A stretch of 64,000 bases of DNA from JAYEHL01 sp041653935. Its GTDB lineage: Bacteria; Chloroflexota; Dehalococcoidia; E44-bin15. Below are positions 25,185-34,700 of the stretch, in pieces (the stretch's first letter is position 1; the number at the start of each line of letters is the position of its first letter). A model generated the notes under the pieces. It did not search any database. It was given only the letters and a program-made list of their open reading frames with translations, and was not told where the DNA came from. The stretch covers positions 992,001-1,056,000 of the forward strand of contig JBAZEO010000001.1 in the NCBI GenBank assembly GCA_041653935.1, in the 5' to 3' direction. The position numbers and the translations under genes are program-made.

Positions 25185-26516
25185 ATGAACAATAAGCTGC
25201 CGCTGGAAGGCATACGCGTTATCGACATGGGCATAGTCTGGGCCTTGCCCTGGACCGGGGCCATGCTGGGGGAGATGGGCGCCGAGGTCATCCGTCTGGA
25301 ATCGCTTCAATATGCCCCGCGCATCGTACGTCACGGAGGCCTGCCCAGGCCGGCCAAGGAATTCCTGCCCTTCCTCGGCACGCTGGGCAAGGGCTATCCC
25401 GACCTCGATCCCGGGGAGAAGCCATGGAACCGGTATGCCATGTTCAATGCGCTGTACCGCAGCAGGCTGAGCATGACCGCTGATATTACCAGGTCCAAGG
25501 GACTGGAGATCTTCTACAAACTCGTCGCAGTATCCGATGTATTCATAGAGAACAATGCACCGGGCGTCATGGAGAGGATGGGCATCACCTGGGACAAGAT
25601 ACACGAGGTCAATCCGAAAATGGTATACGTCCGCTCCTCGGGCTACGGGTTCTCCGGACCCTATCGCGACTACTCCGGCTTCGGCATGACGCTGGAGTCG
25701 GTGTCAGGACACAGCGCGCTCCGCTGGTACGACAACGAGAACATGTTCCACCAGAGCCACTCTTTTCTTGCCGATGCCAGCGCGGGAGCTGCGGCTCTGT
25801 TTGCCGTCTTCCTCGGATTACGCCGTTGCCGGAAGACCGGCGAGGGAACGATGGTTGAAATAGGCCTCTCCGAGAATTTCATCAGCCACCTGGCCTACTA
25901 TGCTATGGACTATGCCATGAACGGCCGCCTGCATAGCGCCATCGGCAATCGCGACCTGTGGGCCATACAGGGATGCTATATGTGTAAGGGTATCAGACCT
26001 AAGCCCAGTGCGGTGAAGACTACCGGCGAGGATCACTGGATTGCGATAACCATCAACAACAACGAGGAGTGGGAAGGACTCTGTCGCGCCATGGGCGATC
26101 CGGCATGGACCAAGGATGAAAAATTCGCCGACCAGCTGAATCGAATGAAGAACCACGACGAGCTGGATAAGCTAATCGAGGCGTGGACCAGCCAGCACGA
26201 TAAGTACGAGGTCATGCGCTTGCTACAGGCCGAGGGCGTGCCCGCCGGCGCCGTGCTCAACTCGGAGGACGTCCTGAACGACCCGCACCTGAAGGAGCGC
26301 GGCTGGGCTGTGGAACTGAAGCATCCAGAGGCCGGAACGCATAAGTACGCCGGGCCGGTGTGGAAGATGACCAAGACGCCGGGGCACGTATTCCCGGCCC
26401 CCTGCCTGGGCCAGCACAACGAATATGTATATAAGAGGATACTCGGCATATCAGATGAAGAGTACAACAAGCTGGTAGAGGAGCAGCACATAGGCGATTC
26501 CCTGATCGGGGTGTAG
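25185..26516 (+). CDS. Class III (CaiB/BaiF) CoA-transferase, with catalytic Asp
   Basis: This 443-residue class III CoA-transferase starts at ATG 25185, 7 bases after GGAGG (an ATG at 25179 is too close). The Asp of the anhydride intermediate is Asp197 in SFLADASAGAAALFAVFLGL. It moves CoA between acyl donors, for instance from succinyl-CoA to a free acid. It follows the previous CoA-transferase after 21 bases, so the pair could form a heteromer with one active subunit type, as reported for benzylsuccinate CoA-transferase. The N-terminal half carries an insert (FLPFLGTLGKGYPDLDPG) compared with the neighbours. Confidence 0.9.
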   Translation: MNNKLPLEGIRVIDMGIVWALPWTGAMLGEMGAEVIRLESLQYAPRIVRHGGLPRPAKEFLPFLGTLGKGYPDLDPGEKPWNRYAMFNALYRSRLSMTADITRSKGLEIFYKLVAVSDVFIENNAPGVMERMGITWDKIHEVNPKMVYVRSSGYGFSGPYRDYSGFGMTLESVSGHSALRWYDNENMFHQSHSFLADASAGAAALFAVFLGLRRCRKTGEGTMVEIGLSENFISHLAYYAMDYAMNGRLHSAIGNRDLWAIQGCYMCKGIRPKPSAVKTTGEDHWIAITINNNEEWEGLCRAMGDPAWTKDEKFADQLNRMKNHDELDKLIEAWTSQHDKYEVMRLLQAEGVPAGAVLNSEDVLNDPHLKERGWAVELKHPEAGTHKYAGPVWKMTKTPGHVFPAPCLGQHNEYVYKRILGISDEEYNKLVEEQHIGDSLIGV

Positions 26517-26534
26517 CCTTCGAAGGGTGAAAAG

Positions 26535-27137
26535 ATGGTCAAAAAAATAAAACAACCAAAGAGCAGCCATAAAGACACCAGGAAGGACATAATCGACACG
26601 GCGCGCGCCCTGTTCTCGGAATCCAGCTATCTAGGTGTTTCCATGAGCGATATTGCCGAAAAGCTGGGCATAACCAAGGCGGCACTTTATTATCACTTCG
26701 CCAGCAAGGAGGAACTCTATAACGCAGTGCTTGATGAAGTCCTGAACGATATCAACGCGGCACTGATGTATGCATTCAAAGAACAAACCCTCGACAGGCA
26801 GCTCTATAAAGTCATTAAGAACTACCTGGACCTGGGTTTAAAGGAAAAAAACATCATCAAGGCGACACTGCTGTCCAGGGAGCCGACGGTTCGAGATCAT
26901 GTTATTCAGAACAGGAAACAGATAGACGGGATAATCCAGCCTTTGCTGAAGGATATCCTGTCAGAAAAAGGATTATCCGGGCAAGTAGACTATCGGTTGC
27001 TGGCCACACTGCTCATCTGCATGATGGACGGCATACTCCTGGAATATTCGTTTTCAGGTCACAAGATTGACTCCGATAAAATTGCGAAGCAGTGGGTCGC
27101 ATTCTGGTTCCAGGGATCGATAGCTGCCAGGAAATAG
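26535..27137 (+). CDS. TetR-family transcriptional repressor
   Basis: This 200-residue regulator has an N-terminal helix-turn-helix (MSDIAEKLGITKAALYYHFASKEEL, residues about 36-60) and a variable helical effector domain. It lies 18 bases after the second CoA-transferase and just before the fused CoA-transferase, so it is inside the operon it likely controls. The palindrome at 23860 is the best operator candidate. An acyl-CoA or the free acid substrate would be a reasonable inducer. Confidence 0.9.
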   Translation: MVKKIKQPKSSHKDTRKDIIDTARALFSESSYLGVSMSDIAEKLGITKAALYYHFASKEELYNAVLDEVLNDINAALMYAFKEQTLDRQLYKVIKNYLDLGLKEKNIIKATLLSREPTVRDHVIQNRKQIDGIIQPLLKDILSEKGLSGQVDYRLLATLLICMMDGILLEYSFSGHKIDSDKIAKQWVAFWFQGSIAARK

Positions 27138-27180
27138 CTATAAAAATGGCGGGGTGATTTCCTCAAATAAGGAGGGTAAT

Positions 27181-29619
27181 ATGAAAGAAGCTTTAGCCAA
27201 CATCAGGGTCGTTGAACTGGGCTATGAGATATCTGCTCAATATACAAGCAAGCTGCTCGCTGATCTCGGTGCAGATGTCATAAAAATAGAACCGCGGGGC
27301 AGCGGCGATCCTCTCCGGTCACAGGGCTCGTTCCCCGGCGATCCGTCGGACCCCACGATAGGATCCCTGTTTCGCTACCTGAACACCAACAAGCGAAGCA
27401 TTGAACTGGATATCGATGACGAGTCTGACATCGAGGTATTGCTGAAGATAGTCAAAGACGCCGATATATTGATCGAATCTCTCGGAGTCGGGGAGTTGGG
27501 AAAATACGGACTCAGCCCGGATAAGTTTCGCTCCGTTAATCCCCGGATCGCGCTGGTAAGGATTTCAGACTTTGGCCAGGAAGGCGCGTACGCTGACATG
27601 CCGTCAACGGATTTGATTGTCCAGGCGCTCTCCGGATGGGTTAGCACTCACTACATGGTAGGGCAGGAGCCGGTGCAAGGGGGCGGCCACATCTCCGAGT
27701 TCGTCGTCGGTATGTTCTCCGCGTGCGGCGCACTCACCGCATACAAGGCTGCGGCACGCTCCGGTGAGGCGGTATGCCTGGATGTATCCAAGCAGGAGTG
27801 TCTGATATCATGTATCGTCACGCCCTGGCTCCATGTCGAGCAGCTGAAGGCCCTAGGCTGGAACATGCCGGAGGGACGGCATTTCTTTCCGCCGGGGATT
27901 ACGCCATGCAAGGACGGTTGGGTCGGCATCAACAACTTCAGCGCCCAGAACTTCGAGGACTTCTGCCGGTTAGCCGGTCTGGACGAGTTCATCGATAAGC
28001 GGATGGAGATTGTTGCGTGCGGCGATGCGAGCCCGAAGTTCTTCAAGTCGGTAGAGACATGGGCCAAGGAGCATACTGTAAATGAGATCGTAGAGATGGG
28101 ACAGGCGGCCCGCATACCTGTGGCGCCGATAGCCAACGGCAAGCAGCTTCTGGAAATGGAGCAGCTGAAGGCCCGTAATTTCTTTATCAGCGAGCCCGGG
28201 GGCAAGTTCATCCAGCCAAGCTTCCCGTATCGGTTAGAGGCAACGCCTGCATCGTTGCGCAGCCCCGCGCCTAAGCTCGGTGGGCATAACTCGGAGTCCG
28301 TGTCACCATGGAGAGGAAAGAAGCCTCGCGCCGGACAAGCGAAACCGTTGTACAAGAATAAGGGACACTTGCTCCCCTTCTCCGGACTCAGGATTGTCGA
28401 TTTTGGGACCTATCTGGCGGGCGGAACGGTAGGCGCTTATCTGGGATCGTACGGGGCGGATGTGATCAAGATCGAGTCCATCCAGCGTCCGGACTCTTAC
28501 CGCTACGCCGCCGCATATCCGCAGGAGGGGCCGGACTGGTATGAGCACGCCGGTTCCTGGCAAACATGCAATTTGAATAAGCGCGATATCACACTGAACA
28601 TAGACGATCCCGAGGGAAGAAGGCTTGCCGAAGAGCTTATTACAAAAGCGGATGTAGTTATCGAGAATTACACGCCGCGCGTCATGGATAACTTGAAACT
28701 TGGTACAAAAAGAATAAAGGAACTGAACCCTGATATCATCTTTCTGAGAATGCCGGGCTTCGGACTGGAAGGGCCGTGGCGCGACTATGCCGCGTTTGCC
28801 TTCCCAATCGAGCAGTCGTGTGGCATAGCCTGGATCACCGGCTGGCCCGGGCAACACCCATCCAATCTTGGCGGATACGTCGATGTGATGAACGCCATGC
28901 ACGCGCTGGTTGCGCTGCAGGCCGCACTGCACCATCGCGAGCTGACCGGAGAAGGACAGCTCATCGAGCTGGCGCAGCTCGAATCGCTGGTCTGCACAAC
29001 AGCCGAACAGACAATCGCATATTCAATAACGGGCAGGATTATGGATCGAACAGGTAACAGGGACGCGAGGATGGCGCCCCAGGGTGTATATCGGTGCAAG
29101 AACGGCGAATACGCAGCTATTTCGATCAGGAACGACGATGAGTGGCAGCGATTTGTATCCCTGATGGGGTCTCCGTCATGGGCTCAGGACGGCAAGCTGA
29201 ATTCATGCGCCGGCAGGCTGGGGCGACAGGACGACCTCGACCGCTCCATCGCGGAATGGACGGCGGGGCAGGCTGCGGATGAAGCAGTGAAAGCACTTAG
29301 AGTTGCAGGTATACCTGCAACTAAACTGGTGAACTCGACCAACGTACTCACCGAGCCTAATCTTGTCGCACGCAGATTCCACCAGGTGTTAACTCACCCG
29401 GCATTCCCGAAGAGGCAGTATCCGCGATTCCCGTGGCTTCAAAACGGCAAGACGGGATACGGCTACGGCGGGTATCGCTCCGGCGCACCCACGCTGGGCC
29501 AGCACAACATTGAGGTGCTGAGCGGCGAGCTGGGGCTGACCAAGGAACAGATTGAAGCCCTGGCAAAGAGAGAGGTTATAGGCAACATACCAAAGGGCAT
29601 GGTGACGAACACGGCGTAA
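27181..29619 (+). CDS. Double-length fused class III CoA-transferase
   Basis: An 812-residue protein that carries two complete class III CoA-transferase domains. The start is ATG 27181 behind GGAGG; an upstream GTG lacks a site. Domain 1 runs about residues 1-385 and domain 2 from LPFSGLRIVDFGTYLAGG (about 397) to the end. At the catalytic position domain 1 has Glu173 (HISEFVVGM), while domain 2 has Asp568 (GYVDVMNAMHAL). Thus one half keeps the canonical residue and one does not, as in the separate gene pair upstream. Both halves end in LGxHNxE-type sequence. It follows the TetR gene after 43 bases. Confidence 0.88.
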   Translation: MKEALANIRVVELGYEISAQYTSKLLADLGADVIKIEPRGSGDPLRSQGSFPGDPSDPTIGSLFRYLNTNKRSIELDIDDESDIEVLLKIVKDADILIESLGVGELGKYGLSPDKFRSVNPRIALVRISDFGQEGAYADMPSTDLIVQALSGWVSTHYMVGQEPVQGGGHISEFVVGMFSACGALTAYKAAARSGEAVCLDVSKQECLISCIVTPWLHVEQLKALGWNMPEGRHFFPPGITPCKDGWVGINNFSAQNFEDFCRLAGLDEFIDKRMEIVACGDASPKFFKSVETWAKEHTVNEIVEMGQAARIPVAPIANGKQLLEMEQLKARNFFISEPGGKFIQPSFPYRLEATPASLRSPAPKLGGHNSESVSPWRGKKPRAGQAKPLYKNKGHLLPFSGLRIVDFGTYLAGGTVGAYLGSYGADVIKIESIQRPDSYRYAAAYPQEGPDWYEHAGSWQTCNLNKRDITLNIDDPEGRRLAEELITKADVVIENYTPRVMDNLKLGTKRIKELNPDIIFLRMPGFGLEGPWRDYAAFAFPIEQSCGIAWITGWPGQHPSNLGGYVDVMNAMHALVALQAALHHRELTGEGQLIELAQLESLVCTTAEQTIAYSITGRIMDRTGNRDARMAPQGVYRCKNGEYAAISIRNDDEWQRFVSLMGSPSWAQDGKLNSCAGRLGRQDDLDRSIAEWTAGQAADEAVKALRVAGIPATKLVNSTNVLTEPNLVARRFHQVLTHPAFPKRQYPRFPWLQNGKTGYGYGGYRSGAPTLGQHNIEVLSGELGLTKEQIEALAKREVIGNIPKGMVTNTA

Positions 29620-29645
29620 TACTGAATTGAGAGGAGGCTGCGTCA

Positions 29646-30449
29646 ATGGGCAGACTGGAAGGCAAGGTAGCTTTGATAACGGGAGCGGCGAGCGGAATAG
29701 GCCGCGAATCCGCCATCCTATTCGCCGAGGAGGGAGCAAAGGTTGTCGTAGCCGATTACGCCGCGGCGGAGGGACAGGAGACAGTGAAGAGGATCATGGA
29801 TGCCGGCGGCGTTGCTATCTACGTTAAGGCCGATATCTCAAAATCGTCCGATATCAAGGAAATGATAGATTCGGCAGTAAAGGCATTCGGGCGGCTGGAC
29901 ATCCTGTTCAACAACGCTGGTACACAGGGGAAAAACCGTGCTTGCATCGCCGATCTCTCCGAGGAGGAATGGGATAGGGTGATGGATGTCAATCTTAAAA
30001 GCGTCTTTCGCGCCGCCAAGCTGGCTATACCCATCATGCTGAAGCAGGGCGGAGGGGTCATCATAAACACTGCCTCCGCACAGGGTCTCGGGAGTACTAT
30101 AACAATCGGACCGTATTGCACCTCCAAGGCGGCGGTAATTATGCTGACCAAGGTGCTGGCGGCCGAGTACGGCAAGAACAACATCCGCGTAAATTGCATA
30201 TGCCCGGGCGTTATCGAAACGCCAATGTCATCGGAGTTCATCCGCTTTCTGAAGACGGAAACTCTCGCGGCGGGAAGGCCGGGGCAGCCGAGGGAGATCG
30301 CGTACGCGGCCTTGTTCCTTGCCAGCGAAGAATCGTCGTACATACACGGGGCTGCTATACCCGTGGACGGCGGATGGACGGCTGAGGTGAAACTGCCGGT
30401 AAGGAGCCTGAAGAAGGCCTCCGCGGAGAAGAAAGGTGACGGGAGTTGA
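29646..30449 (+). CDS. Short-chain dehydrogenase/reductase (SDR 2)
   Basis: A 267-residue classical SDR: TGAASGIG cofactor motif, LFNNAG, catalytic Ser in INTASAQG, YCTSK. It ends with a basic tail (LKKASAEKKGD). It lies 26 bases after the fused CoA-transferase, clearly in the same operon. It is less like SDR 1 and SDR 3 than these are like each other, so it may act on a different step. Confidence 0.92.
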   Translation: MGRLEGKVALITGAASGIGRESAILFAEEGAKVVVADYAAAEGQETVKRIMDAGGVAIYVKADISKSSDIKEMIDSAVKAFGRLDILFNNAGTQGKNRACIADLSEEEWDRVMDVNLKSVFRAAKLAIPIMLKQGGGVIINTASAQGLGSTITIGPYCTSKAAVIMLTKVLAAEYGKNNIRVNCICPGVIETPMSSEFIRFLKTETLAAGRPGQPREIAYAALFLASEESSYIHGAAIPVDGGWTAEVKLPVRSLKKASAEKKGDGS

Positions 30450-30549
30450 CCGATAAGCCGAGCGCCGCCCTCTTAGATTTAAACATAAGGGCAGTAGTTC
30501 TTACAGTCGAAAGCGGCGCTCATATATTTGGCAGGTGAAGGAGGAAACC

Positions 30550-31449
30550 TTGTTTAAAAAGATGTTTCCAAGAAAGAAGCAGAGGTGGGGACTGGCGCTC
30601 ATCGCAGGAGGGCTAATACTTGTAATACTTGGAGCCCTGTGGATGACAGTATTGTTCCCAAACATGAGTAAGCTGCCGTGTGACTTTTCCTCAGAAACGT
30701 TTACTGAGGGCACGGTCACCTTGCTTAATACTCAAACTTACCAGCCGGTGACGTATAACGTGACCGTCCACAGGGAGTTTGAGACAGACCATTGTGAAGG
30801 CAATACGATATTTATCACGGAGAATGTAGCATTCACCAACAAAGATACCGGCGAAGCAATACCGGCGCTGGTATCACATTCACTTCTGGCCGTAGACAGA
30901 GCAACCAAGATGTTCGTGCCGGGCGCTGTTGACGAGTACAGAGAAGGCCACTGGACCCCACCTTCGGGGCTTACGAAGGATGACGTATTGGATATGTGGA
31001 TTACGGGAAATCCTGACACCGTCGAATCTCGCTATGTCTCTGAGGAAGATTTTCACGGGTTGCACGTGATGAACAGGCAAGCCGCCACCCCCGAAGAAGG
31101 CCTTGTCGTTCCCGCTACCAATACCACTCCGGAGATGAGAGTGTACGCCCAGTATCAGTCCAAGGTTGAACCCGTCTCCGGCGCGGTCGTATGGGCTACC
31201 AGCTCTACAGAGAGAACCATGATGGTCAATGGGAATAAGATAACCGTTTACCAGGACCATCTGACCTTTACCGATAATCAGTCAGAAAAGATGATCGAGG
31301 ATGCCAAGGAGTACAAGAGCCAGATCATCCTGTACGGCACCACGATGCCGTGGGTCATAATCGCCATAGGCCTGTTGGAGATAGTGCTTGGTGTCTGGAT
31401 GTCCCGAAGACCGAAGATCATAAAGCATGCAACTGCCAATAAGAAGTGA
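30550..31449 (+). CDS. DUF3068 (PorA-like) membrane protein
   Basis: The product is about 300 residues with a membrane segment at each end (about residues 14-36 and 262-282) and a large extracytoplasmic domain between. TTG 30550 is chosen because AAGGAGG ends 5 bases before it; GTG 30535 lies on the ribosome binding site and ATG 30562 is 17 bases away. The extracytoplasmic part (TVTLLNTQTYQPVTYNVTVH, AVDRATKMFVPG) matches the DUF3068/PorA pattern found mainly in Actinobacteria. Its presence in a CoA-ester operon suggests an envelope role in substrate uptake, but this is inference. Confidence 0.7.
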   Translation: MFKKMFPRKKQRWGLALIAGGLILVILGALWMTVLFPNMSKLPCDFSSETFTEGTVTLLNTQTYQPVTYNVTVHREFETDHCEGNTIFITENVAFTNKDTGEAIPALVSHSLLAVDRATKMFVPGAVDEYREGHWTPPSGLTKDDVLDMWITGNPDTVESRYVSEEDFHGLHVMNRQAATPEEGLVVPATNTTPEMRVYAQYQSKVEPVSGAVVWATSSTERTMMVNGNKITVYQDHLTFTDNQSEKMIEDAKEYKSQIILYGTTMPWVIIAIGLLEIVLGVWMSRRPKIIKHATANKK

Positions 31450-31502
31450 TAAAGGCCGGATTCAGGCAAAAGTAAAAATCATCAGTGAATGGAGGTGGGG
31501 CA

Positions 31503-33626
31503 GTGGGAACGAAGCTTAAGAATCTATTCTCCCCGGGCTGCATCGGAAAGATGGAGCTGAAGAACCGCATAATACAGGCGGGCATGGGAACCAGCCTGGA
31601 GCCGGAAGACGGCACTGTTGACCAGCGCACGATTGATTTCTACGTGGAGCGCGCCAGGGGCGGCGCCGCCTTGCTAATCGTGGGGGTAGGATCGATCGAT
31701 CACCCGTACGGACTGGCATTGACGAACCAGCTCGGCCTGTCCGACGATAAGTTCATTCCCGGATTGAAAAAACTGGCCGACGCCGTTCACGAGAATGGCG
31801 CCAAGCTGGCCATCCAGCTGCACCACGCCGGCAAGGTGGCCATGTCGGACTTCGGGCGGGGCATCGATATGGTCAGCGCCAGCGAGCTATCAGCCGGCGG
31901 CAGCGAGATACTACAGGACATGGCATCTACCGAGATACCGCGCCTGATGCAGCAGTTCTCCAAGAAACCGCCGCACAATACGACCCTCGCCCTCAGCAAG
32001 GAACAGATAAAGGATTATACGCGAAAGTACGCCGAAGCCGCCGGACGCTGCAAGAAGGCCGGGCTGGACGGCGTTGAGATACACGCCGCCCATGGATATC
32101 TGATAGCCAACTTCCTCTCGCCGCACACCAACAAGCGCACCGACGAGTACGGCGGCGAGGTGAAGAACCGGGCCCGATTCCTGCTGGAGATCATCGCGGC
32201 CGTACGCGAAAAGGTCGGCCGCGACTATCCGGTGTGGTGCCGCATCGACGGCCAGGAATTCGAGATCGAGAACGGCATCACCATAGATGCTTCCCAGCAA
32301 TTGGCGCCGATGCTGGAGGCCGCCGGAATCGACGCTTTGCACGTAAGCGCCTACGGCGGTTTCCGCCGCTCGTTCTATCACGGCCCGATATGCCAGCCGC
32401 CGGCGCACCTGGTCGGCTTAGCCGTTGAGATAAAGAAAACAGTGAAGATACCAGTGATAGCCGTGGGACGCATCGACGCCGAGCTGGGCGACAAACTTAT
32501 TCGCGAAGGCAAGGCGGACTTCATCGCCATGGCGCGCGCCATACTCGCCGATCCTGAATATCCGAATAAGATTGCCGAGGGCAGAGAGGACGACATTGTA
32601 CCGTGCATCCAGTGCTATAACTGTGCCACGCAGGCGTTCTGGAACGCGCCGGTGTTCTGCACAGTCAATCCGGCGGCAGGCAAAGAGGCCGAGCTCAGGA
32701 TCGAGCCCGCCAAGCAGCCGAAAAAGGTAATGGTCATCGGCAGCGGACCCGGCGGCATGGAGGCGGCGATAGTAGCCGCCCGGCGCGGGCACAAGGTGGC
32801 CATATACGATAAAGGCGTGCGGCTGGGAGGCGCGCTGGTCTTCGCCTCGATGGCTTCTGAAACCAATGAGGCCTTCCTGTATTATCTGATACGCCAGGTG
32901 AAGAAACTTGGGATCGAGATACATCTCACCGTCGAGGTCACGCCGCAGCTTATCGACGAGGTCAAGCCGGACGCGATCATCGTGGCCAACGGTGGCATCC
33001 TGACAGCGCCGGACATACCGGGAAAAAATCGCCCGAACGTCCTGACCGGCTCGGACTTTCGCAAGATGCTGGCCAACAATCTCAAGGGCGAGGGCGCTAG
33101 GATGCTCACCTGGTGGCAGAAGATCGCGGTGCGCATCGGCTCTCCGCTGCTGCCGTATCTTATCACGATCCCCAATATTCGCAGGATTTCACGATTATGG
33201 CTGCCCATCGGCAAGCGCGTCGTCATAGTGGGCGGCGATATCGCCGGCGTGGAGCTGGCGGAATTTCTTGCCGATCGCGGCCGCCAGGTGACAGTACTCG
33301 AAGAGAAGGATTTCGCCGCGGAGATGTCCATCGCCAGAAGGTGGAACTTCCTGCAGCATCTGCGCGAGATGGGAGTAACCCTGGTCAAGGGTGTCAGGTA
33401 CAGGGAGATCACGGACGAAGGCGTGAGCTATTCGACGAAGAAGGGCAATGTAGTAGCACCGGCGGATACGATAGTGATCACCGGCGGCATTGCCGTCAAC
33501 ACCGCGCTATACGAAGTGATAAAGGCAAAGGTGCCGCAGACGTTCATCGTGGGCGACTGCCGGGAACTGCGCCTGATACACGGCTCTGTGGAGGACGGCT
33601 ACCGCGCCGCTCTTGCCATCCAGTAG
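31503..33626 (+). CDS. OYE-type NADH:flavin oxidoreductase, three-domain
   Basis: About 707 residues; GTG 31503 follows GGAGG with a 7-base gap (the GTG at 31485 overlaps no site). FMN barrel first (LFSPGCIGKMELKNRIIQAG, EIHAAHGYLIANFLSPHTNK), then the Fe-S motif, then a FAD/NAD(P) half (IGSGPGGMEAAIVAARRGHKV; VIVGGDIAGVELAEFLADRG). The Fe-S cysteines are spaced CIQCYNC then 11 residues to Cys, one residue shorter than the usual CxxCxxxC seen in the protein at 17357. It is a likely double-bond reductase or dehydrogenase acting on the CoA esters made by this operon. Confidence 0.9.
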   Translation: MGTKLKNLFSPGCIGKMELKNRIIQAGMGTSLEPEDGTVDQRTIDFYVERARGGAALLIVGVGSIDHPYGLALTNQLGLSDDKFIPGLKKLADAVHENGAKLAIQLHHAGKVAMSDFGRGIDMVSASELSAGGSEILQDMASTEIPRLMQQFSKKPPHNTTLALSKEQIKDYTRKYAEAAGRCKKAGLDGVEIHAAHGYLIANFLSPHTNKRTDEYGGEVKNRARFLLEIIAAVREKVGRDYPVWCRIDGQEFEIENGITIDASQQLAPMLEAAGIDALHVSAYGGFRRSFYHGPICQPPAHLVGLAVEIKKTVKIPVIAVGRIDAELGDKLIREGKADFIAMARAILADPEYPNKIAEGREDDIVPCIQCYNCATQAFWNAPVFCTVNPAAGKEAELRIEPAKQPKKVMVIGSGPGGMEAAIVAARRGHKVAIYDKGVRLGGALVFASMASETNEAFLYYLIRQVKKLGIEIHLTVEVTPQLIDEVKPDAIIVANGGILTAPDIPGKNRPNVLTGSDFRKMLANNLKGEGARMLTWWQKIAVRIGSPLLPYLITIPNIRRISRLWLPIGKRVVIVGGDIAGVELAEFLADRGRQVTVLEEKDFAAEMSIARRWNFLQHLREMGVTLVKGVRYREITDEGVSYSTKKGNVVAPADTIVITGGIAVNTALYEVIKAKVPQTFIVGDCRELRLIHGSVEDGYRAALAIQ

Positions 33627-33659
33627 GCCGATAGCGTTTAATAGATACAGGAACCTTTG

Positions 33660-33750
33660 AAAAAGAGGTGCGGGATTCCTCCTGCCGGGGGAATTGGGGG
33701 TGTCCCCCAACTCCCCAACTTCCCCCAAGATTGGGGGCCAGGGGGTTGAT
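33660..33750 (+). repeat. Palindromic repeat family (copy R2)
   Basis: AAAGAGGTGCGGG...CTCCTGCCGG, GGGGGTGTCCCCCAA, TTCCCCCAAGATTGGGGG, CAGGGGGTTGAT. It lies 33 bases after the OYE stop and before SDR 3. Confidence 0.8.
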
Positions 33751-33814
33751 CAGCACTTAACCCAGAGCTTCCTACAGAGACTCGCAATGTCTGGAGACAG
33801 GGGAGGATAGTTAC

Positions 33815-34642
33815 ATGAGCCTGAGCAATATTCAGCGGCTTCTCGATTTCAGCGGCAAGACCGTCATCGTTACCGGCGCAGGCAAGGGCATCGGCGAAGC
33901 CATAGCTCTGGAGTTCGCCAACGCCGGCGCGGACGTAGTAGTAGCCGCCCGCACCAAGAGTGACCTCGACAAGGTCGTCGATAAAATAAAAGCCATGGGC
34001 CGCAGAGGGCTGGCCGTACCCACCGACGTGACGGAAGTAGATGCCATCGGCAACCTGTTGCAGTCCACCTTAAAGGAGTTCGGCAAAGTCGATGTGCTGG
34101 TCAATAACGCAGGCCACTCCCCCATGAAGAACGTGCTCAACGTGACCGAGGAGGACTGGTACTACAACCTCGATCTGAATCTGAAGAGCGCCTTTTTCTG
34201 CTCCCAGGCCGTGGGCCAGTGGTGGGTTCAGCAGAAGCGCGGCGGCAGGATCGTGAACATATCCTCTCTGGAATCGCACACCCCATTCGCCAGGGGGGTC
34301 ATACCATACGAGGCCGCCAAGGCTGGCGTCAACATGCTGACCAAGGCCCTGGCTAAGGAATGGGCCTACAAGGGGATATACGTCAACTGCGTGGCGCCGG
34401 GCTCCACCAATACCGAGGGCACCCGCCAGATGGCGGCAGCCGTTGGTATATCTGTAGACGAATACAAGCGCATGGCATCGGTGGACGTGGGCATATGCAT
34501 GGGACGTCCCGGCGAGCCCGAGGAGATGGCCTACGCCGTGCTCTTCCTGTCATCGGATGCCGCGAGCTACATCACCGGCCAGGTGCTCTACGTCGAAGGG
34601 GGCGCCCTGCTGGGCAAGGCCTGGAAGATAAAACAAACCTAG
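33815..34642 (+). CDS. Short-chain dehydrogenase/reductase (SDR 3)
   Basis: A 275-residue classical SDR with TGAGKGIG, LVNNAG, catalytic Ser in NISSLES and YEAAK. It is paralogous to SDR 1 (22962): same LLDFSGK/LFDLTGK start, CSQAV helix and LLGKAW ending. GGGGAGG precedes ATG 33815. It closes the catabolic cluster. It is separated from the OYE gene by R2, so it may be transcribed separately. Confidence 0.92.
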   Translation: MSLSNIQRLLDFSGKTVIVTGAGKGIGEAIALEFANAGADVVVAARTKSDLDKVVDKIKAMGRRGLAVPTDVTEVDAIGNLLQSTLKEFGKVDVLVNNAGHSPMKNVLNVTEEDWYYNLDLNLKSAFFCSQAVGQWWVQQKRGGRIVNISSLESHTPFARGVIPYEAAKAGVNMLTKALAKEWAYKGIYVNCVAPGSTNTEGTRQMAAAVGISVDEYKRMASVDVGICMGRPGEPEEMAYAVLFLSSDAASYITGQVLYVEGGALLGKAWKIKQT

Positions 34643-34700
34643 TCCCACGACGGGTGTGACAATCATTCTCCTTCAGTGATACTATGTTCACTGAAACTAT

